A stretch of 64,000 nt of DNA from Flaviflexus massiliensis (GTDB lineage: Bacteria > Actinomycetota > Actinomycetes > Actinomycetales > Actinomycetaceae): NCBI RefSeq assembly GCF_001375495.1, contig NZ_LN831056.1:277642-341641 (forward strand), read 5' to 3'. The position numbers and the translations under genes are program-made. Below the pieces are notes generated by a model. It saw only the letters and a program-made list of their open reading frames with translations, ran no database searches and had not been told where the DNA came from. Shown in pieces: positions 26,988 through 34,829 of the stretch. Position 1 is the stretch's first letter. Every line of letters starts with the position of its first letter.

Positions 26988-27886
26988 TGAAACCTGCTCC
27001 GTTTTCCTACGTGCGTCCGGCTCAGCCGAGTGACGTCGTCGCAGAACTCGTTGCCGCAGATGCTGGCCAGGGCGGGAAGGTGATTGCCGGCGGGCAGTCA
27101 CTCGTGCCGGTCCTGGCCATGAGGCTGGGCCGGCCGGGAGTTCTCGTTGACGTCACAGGTGTGGAAAATTTCAAGCGGGTTGGCATCACCGGTGACTACC
27201 TGTCGATTGGGGCCGGGGTGCGTCAGCGAGCTGTGGAACGAAACCACACGGGCTCGGTTCCACTCCTGGGACGTGCGATCCCGTGGATTGGTCATCGTGA
27301 AATCCGTAGCCGCGGCACCGTCTGTGGATCGATCGCGCACGCTGATCCCTCGGCGGAACTGCCGGCGGTGGCCGCCTGCTTGGATGCGGAAATTGTTGTC
27401 ATGGGCAGGGAGGGAGTGCGCACGGTTTCGGCACGTGACTTCTTTGTTGGTGCCATGACGACGCAGCTGTCATCAACCGATGTTCTGTCCTCGGTGCGAT
27501 TCCCGACCGCTCGGCCCGGTGACGGGTTTGGTTTCGGTGAGGTTGCCAGGCGCCACGGCGACTTCGCCCTGGCCGGTGTCGCCATCCATGTTGCTGTGAA
27601 GAACTCCGATGTTCGCGAAGCCACGGTCGTATCTTTTGGTGTCTCTGACAGGCCGCAGGTGCGGGATATGACGGGGGCGCTGAGGGAAGCAGTTCGCGGT
27701 GACGGGGCCGATCCGGACATTGAACGGAACCTCGATGATCCGGTATGGGAGATGGCCCGTGATGTTGTGACGGCGCCCGATGACGTGCAGGCAACCACCG
27801 AATATCGGCAGAGACTTATCGCGGTTCAGGCCAAGAGGGAACTAGTGAGGGCCTATCGCCAAGCAAGAAAGAGTGAGACGACGTGA
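26987..27886 (+). CDS. Molybdenum hydroxylase FAD-binding subunit, HmfB/CoxM-like
   Basis: A 299-residue FAD subunit that carries electrons from the iron-sulfur clusters to the acceptor. FAD motifs are KVIAGGQSLVPVLAMRLGRP near residue 30 and RGTVCGSIAHADPSAELP near residue 110, as in CoxM/XdhB. A C-terminal CO_deh_flav domain follows. GTG 26987 overlaps the crotonase stop, and its own stop overlaps the next start (GTGA). The coupling of all subunits suggests fixed stoichiometry. Confidence 0.9.
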   Translation: MKPAPFSYVRPAQPSDVVAELVAADAGQGGKVIAGGQSLVPVLAMRLGRPGVLVDVTGVENFKRVGITGDYLSIGAGVRQRAVERNHTGSVPLLGRAIPWIGHREIRSRGTVCGSIAHADPSAELPAVAACLDAEIVVMGREGVRTVSARDFFVGAMTTQLSSTDVLSSVRFPTARPGDGFGFGEVARRHGDFALAGVAIHVAVKNSDVREATVVSFGVSDRPQVRDMTGALREAVRGDGADPDIERNLDDPVWEMARDVVTAPDDVQATTEYRQRLIAVQAKRELVRAYRQARKSETT

Positions 27887-29127
27887 GTGCAATTGACACG
27901 ATGAAATCGACGCTACAGCGATTCACAAAACGATCGGAAGAGAATCCGGTCTACCGGATTGAAGCGGACGAGACGCGAGAAATCTCCTTCACGGTCAACG
28001 GCAAGGAAGCGACCGTCAACGTTGCACCGCGCGTACTTTTAAGTGATGCACTTCGTCAGCACCTTGGACTGACGGGTACGCACATTGGCTGCGAACACGG
28101 TGTGTGCGGAATGTGCACGGTCATTGTCGACGGGGAAGCAGCCCGGTCCTGCCTGATCCTGGCCTGCCAGGTCGAAGGATCGGAAATCATGACAGTCGAA
28201 GGCCTGGGAACACCGGATGATCTCCATCCCCTCCAGGAATCGTTTGGGGCGAACCACGCACTCCAGTGCGGATTCTGCACACCGGGGATGCTCATGAGCG
28301 CCTACGATCTCTTGGAGCACGAAGAAACCCTCGACCGTGACGATATCGCCGACCAGATGTCCGGCGTCCTGTGCCGGTGCACGGGTTACCGAAACATTGT
28401 TGAAGCGGTCAGCCAGGTGGCCGAGGAGTACCCGGATGAGCGGCCGGCGCCGCGCAACTGCGGTTCCGGGCAGCACCTGTCCCACGGTTGCGGTGTCACG
28501 GGTGTTGCAAACCCGGGCATCAGCCAGGATTCGCTCATTCGCTCCCGCGACACCATCACGCTCCCAACCTCAGAACCGACGATGGTGGTCGAAGTGGAGA
28601 CGGTCGTGGAGACCGACGCGGACGAGATCTGGACGATCATGCAGGACACTGAGCAGCTCGCTCGCTGCCTGCCGGGCGCTGAACTCATCGAAGACTTCGG
28701 CAATGACAAATACGTTGGGCGAATCAAGGTGGCCCTCGGTCCCGTCAAACTTTCCTTCCTCGGTGACGTGCACGTGGTGGTACGAGACCAAGAAAACAAG
28801 CGCATCGTTGCGCTTGTTGAAGCAGCAGACAAGGGCGGCGGCAGCGTACAGGCTGAGGTCGACCTTGTTATCGACGAACATCCGCAGGGAAGCGTGATCC
28901 GCGCCCTGGGGAATGTCCACATGACTGGCAGGATCGCACAGTTCGGCAGATCGCTAGGACAGGATGCCGTGCGAGACATGTTCCTCCAGTTCACCTCCGC
29001 ACTCGATGCCACGGCACGAGGCGAAGAAATTGCTGACGTCGGTTCCGCATCGGCTTTTGGAATGGCAAAGCAAATCATCAAGGGAAGAATCTCTGGCCTT
29101 AGTAACAAGATGACAAGAAAGAAATGA
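27883..29127 (+). CDS. 2Fe-2S subunit fused to a CoxG-like SRPBCC domain
   Basis: A 414-residue fusion. Residues about 30-185 are a CoxS/HmfC-type iron-sulfur subunit: plant-type cluster cysteines in GCEHGVCGMCTVIVDG and a later C, and the second cluster in QCGFCTPGMLMSAYDL and GVLCRCTGYRNIVEA. After a linker containing GSGQHLSHGCG, residues about 225-375 form a CoxG-like SRPBCC (START-fold) domain: VETDADEIWTIMQDTEQLAR, CLPGAELIEDFG. The tail is basic. CoxG proteins help recruit or anchor CO-dehydrogenase-type enzymes at the membrane; in most organisms they are separate, so the fusion is notable. GTG 27883 overlaps the FAD-subunit stop. Confidence 0.88.
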   Translation: MSAIDTMKSTLQRFTKRSEENPVYRIEADETREISFTVNGKEATVNVAPRVLLSDALRQHLGLTGTHIGCEHGVCGMCTVIVDGEAARSCLILACQVEGSEIMTVEGLGTPDDLHPLQESFGANHALQCGFCTPGMLMSAYDLLEHEETLDRDDIADQMSGVLCRCTGYRNIVEAVSQVAEEYPDERPAPRNCGSGQHLSHGCGVTGVANPGISQDSLIRSRDTITLPTSEPTMVVEVETVVETDADEIWTIMQDTEQLARCLPGAELIEDFGNDKYVGRIKVALGPVKLSFLGDVHVVVRDQENKRIVALVEAADKGGGSVQAEVDLVIDEHPQGSVIRALGNVHMTGRIAQFGRSLGQDAVRDMFLQFTSALDATARGEEIADVGSASAFGMAKQIIKGRISGLSNKMTRKK

Positions 29128-29130
29128 GTT

Positions 29131-30672
29131 ATGGAAGTATCTCGCGCATTCGCGTGGACTGTGGAGCGGTTTCCTGAGAAGCCCGCAATCACAGGCTCGC
29201 GGCCCATGAATTACCGTGAATGGGATATTCGAACCAATCAAATAGCGAACGCCCTCCTGGGGCTTGGGGTGGAACCGCACGACAGAGTGGTCCTGTTCCT
29301 CTCCAACTCCGAAGTGCTCGCATCCACCCACCTGGCACTCCAAAAGATCCGTGCCATGTCGACCCCGTTTAATATCCGGCTATCCGCCGTTGAACTGTCC
29401 TACTGCCTCGACGATTCTGAGCCGCGCGTCGTCATCGTCGACGATGTTGCCGCAGCCATTGCCCAAAAGGCCTTCGATGGTGCGTCAGTCAAGCCCATTA
29501 TTCTTCATGCCGGAAACACGACCTTGAAAGGTAGCCAGTCGTTTGAGGATCTCGTTGCCGCGGCCTCAACGAAGGCTCCGGACATTGTTGTTGGACCCGA
29601 TGACCCGTCGGTCATGCTCTACACCTCCGGTACCACCGGGAAGCCGAAGGGTGTGCCCCGTACCCAATTGAACGAGTACGCCGCATCATCCGCCCACGTC
29701 ATGCAATGCCAGTACTCGTACGATGAGTCCACGCTGGGTGCGATGCCGATGTACCATACGATGGGGATACGCTCGCTCATCTCCATGATCATCGTGGGTG
29801 GCAAGTTTGTTGAGCAACCGATCTTCAACGCAGAGCGCGCCATTCAGCTCATTGAGTCTGAACAGATTTCAGCGCTCTATCTCGTGCCCACCGCGTACTG
29901 GTCGATTGTTGAAACCGGGCAACTATCTCGTGTGGCCAAGTCGGTTCGGAAACTCGCATTCGCCGGTGCCGCTATGACCTCCAGCCTGTGTGAACAGCTG
30001 GATCGTGAGGTCCAGCCGGAGGTCTTCGTCAACCACTACGGTTCCAGCGAAATCTACACGTACGCGATTGAAAACAAGGCTGGAGTGAAGCCAGGTAGTG
30101 CGGGACGCCCCGGATTGCTGTCACGACTTCGCGTTGTGGACCCGAGCCCGGATGGGACATTTGACTCCTTGCCAACCAATGACGTTGGCGAGATTGTTGC
30201 ATCACTGCGCTCCGATGAAGCTTTCCAGGGCTACTGGCGTAGGCCGGATGCCGATGAGAAAGCGATTCACGGCGAGTGGTACCGGACCGGCGACCTCGGC
30301 CACATCGACGAGAATGGTGACCTGTGGGTTGATGGTCGCGTCGATGACATGATCATCACCGGCGGCGAAAACGTTCACCCCATCGAGGTGGAAGACATTA
30401 TTGCCCGCCACCCCAACGTCGCAGAAGTGGCTGTTGTTGGCCTTAAGGATGACAAGTGGGGACAGGCCGTCACCGCGTTTGTGGTGCCGCGAGTACAAAT
30501 GGGGGATAGGCAGCTGTTCCTCGATCAAATCAACGACTGGCTGCGCAACGAAGCGCCGCTCTCTCCCTATAAGCGCCCCAAAGAAGTGCGGCTTATTCCT
30601 CAGTTGCCGAAGAACCCGGTCGGAAAGATTCTTCGACGCAAGCTCGTTTCAGGCGAATACGAAACCGAGTAG
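29131..30672 (+). CDS. Acyl-CoA synthetase, candidate 2-furoyl-CoA synthetase (HmfD-like)
   Basis: A 513-residue AMP-forming ligase of the ANL superfamily. The phosphate loop is MLYTSGTTGKPKGVPRTQLN (about 166-185); YGSSE, GEWYRTGDLG, GRVDDMIITGGENVHP and the catalytic lysine near the end (PKNPVGKILRR) are all present. Similarity is to aryl- and heteroaryl-acid ligases. It begins 3 bases after the fused subunit stop. In the proposed pathway it makes furoyl-CoA from furoate, ATP and CoA, the substrate of the molybdenum enzyme. Benzoate-like acids remain an alternative. Confidence 0.87.
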   Translation: MEVSRAFAWTVERFPEKPAITGSRPMNYREWDIRTNQIANALLGLGVEPHDRVVLFLSNSEVLASTHLALQKIRAMSTPFNIRLSAVELSYCLDDSEPRVVIVDDVAAAIAQKAFDGASVKPIILHAGNTTLKGSQSFEDLVAAASTKAPDIVVGPDDPSVMLYTSGTTGKPKGVPRTQLNEYAASSAHVMQCQYSYDESTLGAMPMYHTMGIRSLISMIIVGGKFVEQPIFNAERAIQLIESEQISALYLVPTAYWSIVETGQLSRVAKSVRKLAFAGAAMTSSLCEQLDREVQPEVFVNHYGSSEIYTYAIENKAGVKPGSAGRPGLLSRLRVVDPSPDGTFDSLPTNDVGEIVASLRSDEAFQGYWRRPDADEKAIHGEWYRTGDLGHIDENGDLWVDGRVDDMIITGGENVHPIEVEDIIARHPNVAEVAVVGLKDDKWGQAVTAFVVPRVQMGDRQLFLDQINDWLRNEAPLSPYKRPKEVRLIPQLPKNPVGKILRRKLVSGEYETE

Positions 30673-30714
30673 TCGGTACCTCCACGGCCAGCATTGACAT
30701 AAAGGGAAATAATC

Positions 30715-32046
30715 ATGGCTAGCGGTCAAGACAATCAACAATCAGAAAAACGTTACCTCATTGAACGAGGACCGGGGTTCCGTGCCGGCCGTCGTGACCT
30801 ACCAAGAAACCTTAACGCCGCCACCATTGGCGCAGGCGTTGTCGCGGCAATCTTCGGATGCACGGGACCCGCACTCATTGTCATTAACGGCGCACAGCAG
30901 GGCGGGCTCACCGCCACCGAGACAGCGTCCTGGATCTTCGGCATCTACGCCTTCGGCGGGCTCATCTCGCTCCTCATGGCGCTCTACTACAAGCTTCCAA
31001 TCGTCGGGGCCTTCTCCATTCCAGGAGCAGTTCTCGTCATCAGCGGCTTTGGTGAATTCACCTTCGCCGAACTCGTTGGGGCATTCCTCTCTGCCGGTGT
31101 CATCGTCCTCCTCATCGGCCTCTCGGGGTTGATCCGACAAGTGGCGAACTGGATGCCGTATCCGATCGTCATGGCGATGATCGCGGGAGCACTCATCCGA
31201 TTCGGGGTTGGCGTTGTTGGCGCTGCGGTTGCGCTGCCGGTAGTCGTCCTCTCCGCCATCGTCGGATACATCCTCATGAGCCGCTTCACCAAGCAGATCC
31301 CCGGCGTCATTGGCGCGCTGATCTTCGGTGTGGTTGCGGCCCTCATCTCCGGATCCTTCAACACCGTGGAGGGCGGAATTGGTTTCACCGCACCCCAGCT
31401 TGTTGCTCCGCAGTTCAGCTTTGAAGCGATCCTCGCGATCGGCCTCCCGCTCGTACTGCTGGTCATCGGCGCTGAGAATGCGCAGGCCATGGGAGTGCTG
31501 ATGTCGCAGAAGTACAAGATCCCATTCAACTCGATGACGATCATCTCCGGCATCGGAGGCCTCCTCGCGCCCCTGTTTGGTGGACACAATGCCAACATTG
31601 CTGGCCCAATGACCGCGATCTGCTCCTCCGATCAGGCCGGTGAAAGGAAGGAAGGCCGCTACGCGGCCGCCGTTGTTAACGGCGTCTTGTTCGGTGCCTT
31701 CGGTGTCTTTGCTGGCGTTGCCGTTGCAACCGTCAGTATTCTGCCGAGCGAATTGACGGCAACACTGGCCGGTCTCGCCATGATCGGCGTGCTCCTCACT
31801 GCATTCCAGGGCAGCTTCGGAGTTGGGCAATTCCAGGTCAGTGCGCTTGTCGCGCTCATAATTGCCATGAGTGAAGTTTCACTACTCAACATCTCGGCCC
31901 CGTTCTGGTCACTCGTTGGAGGAGTCATCACAGCCCTCCTGCTGGAGTCCAAGGACTTCAGATACAAGGACGAGGTGCAACCCGAATTCATTGAGGTTGG
32001 CGAAGACGATTTCGACGAAGACATCGAAACGCCCAGCCAGAGGTAG
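30715..32046 (+). CDS. BenE-family aromatic-acid:proton symporter
   Basis: A 443-residue transporter with about 12 hydrophobic segments, related to benzoate transporter BenE: PRNLNAATIGAGVVAAIFGCTGPALIV near the start and LLAPLFGGHNANIAGPMTAIC in the middle. The C-terminal tail is acidic. AAGGGA lies 7 bases before ATG 30715. Its place in the operon suggests import of the acid handled by the ligase; in proteobacterial furoate clusters an MFS protein does this, so BenE-type uptake of furoate would be a variant. Confidence 0.85.
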   Translation: MASGQDNQQSEKRYLIERGPGFRAGRRDLPRNLNAATIGAGVVAAIFGCTGPALIVINGAQQGGLTATETASWIFGIYAFGGLISLLMALYYKLPIVGAFSIPGAVLVISGFGEFTFAELVGAFLSAGVIVLLIGLSGLIRQVANWMPYPIVMAMIAGALIRFGVGVVGAAVALPVVVLSAIVGYILMSRFTKQIPGVIGALIFGVVAALISGSFNTVEGGIGFTAPQLVAPQFSFEAILAIGLPLVLLVIGAENAQAMGVLMSQKYKIPFNSMTIISGIGGLLAPLFGGHNANIAGPMTAICSSDQAGERKEGRYAAAVVNGVLFGAFGVFAGVAVATVSILPSELTATLAGLAMIGVLLTAFQGSFGVGQFQVSALVALIIAMSEVSLLNISAPFWSLVGGVITALLLESKDFRYKDEVQPEFIEVGEDDFDEDIETPSQR

Positions 32047-32069
32047 CCACCAGAGTAGGAGAGCGCATC

Positions 32070-33194
32070 ATGCGTGACATTCTCAGCAGCATTGTGCATT
32101 GGACAGAACCATTTGCCGTTGCCACCGTGACAGAAACATGGAGCTCCGCCCCCAGAAGGCCGGGATCGTCCATGGCGGTCAGCTCCACCGGCGAAGTCGT
32201 CGGAAGCGTTTCGGGTGGTTGCGTGGAAAGCGACCTCTACCTGCGATGCCAAGAGGTGATCGCGGGAGGGGACACTCAGGTGGTCCGGTACAGCGTTGGT
32301 GATGGTGATGCGCTCTCCATTGGGCTGACGTGCGGAGGACGGATCGATGTCGTCATTCAATACATCGATCCGTCCCTCGGATGGCTCGCAGCACTCCATG
32401 ACGCGGTCCTCTCGCGAACACCCGTTGCACTCTGCACGATCCTGGATGGCGACGGAGCCGGGCAAACAAGACTCGTTTTGCGGGCAGAATCGCATGGCAC
32501 CACCCATGTTCCGCACGTTGATCGAGAGCTCGACCGGAGGGCGCTCGATACGGTGAGCCGCGATGATGGGTCGATCATCGACATCGCATGCGACTGGCTC
32601 GACAAACCCGTGCATGCACGAGCCTTTGTCCTGTCACTCACCCCGCCATCACGCATGGTGATCTTCGGATCCACCGACCACGCGGCGGCAGTGTGCCGCA
32701 TCGCCAAGTTCATGGGATACGACGTCACAGTATGCGATACCCGCCCCGTGTTCACGACACCGGCCCGGTTCCCCGATGCTGACGAGGTCGTTGTGGAATG
32801 GCCAGAAGACTACCTCGACCAAACCGTCATCGATTCACAGACCGCGATCTGCATCCTCACCCACGATCCGCGATTCGACATTCCCCTGCTCGAAAAGTCG
32901 CTCGCAACAAGAGCCAGATACATCGGTGCAATGGGGAGCCGCAAGGTTCATAAGAAACGGATGGAGGAGCTGCGTGCTCGCGGACTGACCGAAACGGAAC
33001 TCAGCAGACTCCATTCCCCTATCGGCCTGGATATTGGCGGATACTCACCCGAGGAGGTTGCGGTCGCAGTCGCTGCCGAACTCATTGCCGAACGCCACGG
33101 TGGGACCGGGCAGTCGCTCTCCCGAGTATCGACAGCCGAACGCACGGGTGATGTTCTTGCCAGGGAACTGGAGACAGCGGTGACTCAGCCGTGA
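32070..33194 (+). CDS. XdhC/CoxI-family molybdenum-enzyme maturation factor
   Basis: A 374-residue protein needed to insert sulfurated molybdenum cofactor into hydroxylases. The XdhC_CoxI domain is N-terminal (AVATVTETWSSAPRRPGSSM, SGGCVESDLYLRC, LTCGGRIDVVIQ) and the XdhC Rossmann domain C-terminal (RMVIFGSTDHAAAVCRIAKF, VTVCDTRPVF, YIGAMGSRKVHKKRM). It overlaps the next gene by four bases (GTGA). It shows that the operon carries its own maturation set for its molybdenum enzyme. Confidence 0.9.
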   Translation: MRDILSSIVHWTEPFAVATVTETWSSAPRRPGSSMAVSSTGEVVGSVSGGCVESDLYLRCQEVIAGGDTQVVRYSVGDGDALSIGLTCGGRIDVVIQYIDPSLGWLAALHDAVLSRTPVALCTILDGDGAGQTRLVLRAESHGTTHVPHVDRELDRRALDTVSRDDGSIIDIACDWLDKPVHARAFVLSLTPPSRMVIFGSTDHAAAVCRIAKFMGYDVTVCDTRPVFTTPARFPDADEVVVEWPEDYLDQTVIDSQTAICILTHDPRFDIPLLEKSLATRARYIGAMGSRKVHKKRMEELRARGLTETELSRLHSPIGLDIGGYSPEEVAVAVAAELIAERHGGTGQSLSRVSTAERTGDVLARELETAVTQP

Positions 33195-33763
33195 CCCACG
33201 CGGAGGCTGTACAAGGACAAGAGCGAATCGGAGGGATCGTGCTTGCTGCCGGGGCAGGAAGCCGCTACGGCAAGCCAAAGATTCTCGTCGATGACTGGCT
33301 GGAAAGATCTGTGGCGGCGCTTGTTGATGGTGGTTGCCACGAGGTCTTTGTCGTCACCGGTGCGGTTAGGCCTCCCATGCCCCTAGGAGTAATCGAGATA
33401 CACAATCCCGACTGGAGCGAAGGTATTGGATCTTCCCTTCGTCGGGGCCTCGACTTCGTCGGTAGTACCTGGGACTGTCTCGCCATCCACCTCATTGATT
33501 GCCCGGACATCGGAGCCAACGTCGTGCGCCGAGTGCTGCTCAGTGAGGCGCCGCTTGCTCGAGCCACATTCAACGGACTCCCGGGCCATCCGGCCAAGAT
33601 CCCCGGACCGCTCATCCAAACCGTCAGAGCACGGGTCCACGGTGACATTGGAGCCGGACCGATCCTCAAGGAACTTGGCGTTGCCAGCATCGAATGCGGT
33701 GATCTCGCATCAGGCATCGACATTGACTACATTCTCGAACGAGAACACACCGCTACTCGGTAA
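33191..33763 (+). CDS. MobA/MocA-like molybdenum cofactor nucleotidyltransferase
   Basis: A 190-residue NTP transferase: GIVLAAGAGSRYGKPKILV is the NTP-binding loop, then HLIDCPDIGANVVRR and FNGLPGHPAKIPGP. Similar to MocA, which makes the cytosine dinucleotide form of the cofactor used by xanthine-oxidase-family enzymes. The metal-binding LxxDxP segment reads LIDCPD. Its coupling to the XdhC gene supports service to the furoyl-CoA-dehydrogenase-type enzyme. Confidence 0.85.
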   Translation: MTHAEAVQGQERIGGIVLAAGAGSRYGKPKILVDDWLERSVAALVDGGCHEVFVVTGAVRPPMPLGVIEIHNPDWSEGIGSSLRRGLDFVGSTWDCLAIHLIDCPDIGANVVRRVLLSEAPLARATFNGLPGHPAKIPGPLIQTVRARVHGDIGAGPILKELGVASIECGDLASGIDIDYILEREHTATR

Positions 33764-33911
33764 ATTCTAATACAGGAACTTTAAGCAATATATGACTTAA
33801 GTACCATTTGCCCGGTTAGAGTAAATCTCTTCCCTTTGAATGGTCTTGTTTGTATCCTGGAGGTACGTCACGCCAAGAGCGTGAGACGGAACCCAGGAAA
33901 GGGAGAACGGC

Positions 33912-34685
33912 ATGACCGTGATGGATAAGTTCAAACTTGATGGCAAGGTAGCCTACGTGACCGGTGCGGCGCAGGGCATTGGTGAGGCACTCGCAACGGG
34001 ACTCGCAGAAGCGGGAGCCGACGTTGCAATCGTCGACATTAACCAAGAAAAGGCCGAAGCAGCCGCAAAGCGAATCGCCGAAGCAACGGGGCGCAAGACC
34101 AAGGCATACGCCGTCGACGTGACGGACCCCGAAAATGCTGGCAAGCTCGTTGACCAGGTCGTTGCCGACTTTGGGGGATTGCACGCCGCATTCCACAATG
34201 CTGGCATGGCGCACAACGTTCCGGCCGAGGACCTGTCGGTCGAAGACTGGCACAAGATGATCAACCTCAACATGCATGCGGTGTTCTACGGTACCCAGGC
34301 AGCTGGTCGCTACATGCTGGAAAACGGTGGTGGCTCGATCGTCAACACCGGTTCGATGTCCGCCTCGATCGTTAACGTTCCCCAGCCCCAGATCCACTAC
34401 AACACCTCCAAGGCCGGAGTCGTCCACATGTCGAAGTCGTTTGCAGTCGAGTGGGCAACCCGCGGTGTCCGTGTGAACACGATTAGCCCCGGCTACATTG
34501 CCACCGAACTGCTCCAGTCGGCAGAGCTCGCTCCGCTCCGTGAGGAGTGGGAGTCGGTGACCCCGCAACGCCGTCTCGGCCAAGCCGAAGAACTCGCTGG
34601 CATTGCCGTCTACCTGGCAAGCGACGCAAGCACGTTTGCAACCGGCTCCGACTTCATTGTTGATGGTGGATACACGGCAGTGTAA
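33912..34685 (+). CDS. SDR-family oxidoreductase, polyol-dehydrogenase-like
   Basis: A 257-residue classical short-chain dehydrogenase: cofactor motif YVTGAAQGIGEAL, NAG in FHNAGMAHN, catalytic Ser in GSMSASIVN and YxxxK in YNTSKAGVVHM, ending FIVDGGYTAV. DINQEKAEAA after the second strand (Asp) favours NAD(H). Similarity is to mannitol/sorbitol-type dehydrogenases. AAGGGAG precedes ATG 33912 (MTVMDKFKL). It has its own leader with a small hairpin (TCACGC-CAAGA-GCGTGA, 33868-33884) and may be a separate unit. Substrate unknown. Confidence 0.85.
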   Translation: MTVMDKFKLDGKVAYVTGAAQGIGEALATGLAEAGADVAIVDINQEKAEAAAKRIAEATGRKTKAYAVDVTDPENAGKLVDQVVADFGGLHAAFHNAGMAHNVPAEDLSVEDWHKMINLNMHAVFYGTQAAGRYMLENGGGSIVNTGSMSASIVNVPQPQIHYNTSKAGVVHMSKSFAVEWATRGVRVNTISPGYIATELLQSAELAPLREEWESVTPQRRLGQAEELAGIAVYLASDASTFATGSDFIVDGGYTAV

Positions 34686-34743
34686 GTAGCCATGTCACCT
34701 GCCAAAACGCAGTGACTAACAAAGTGACGAACAACTTGCTGTG

Positions 34744-34775
34744 CTGTGCCCGGTCTCTATCGAGACCGGGCACAG
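34744..34775 (+). terminator. Hairpin terminator between SDR and aldehyde dehydrogenase genes
   Basis: A 14-bp stem, CTGTGCCCGGTCTC with its complement, has a 4-nt TATC loop. It can stop transcription from both convergent genes. Confidence 0.8.
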
Positions 34776-34829
34776 TGCTTTCCAAATCCATCTGAACCAA
34801 CTAGTAGTCGGACCGGTTTGGAATTGTGG

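Noticed and set aside
30799..31830. 343-codon minus-strand frame opposite the BenE gene
   Set aside because: D/E/R-rich shadow typical of the strand opposite a hydrophobic membrane protein.
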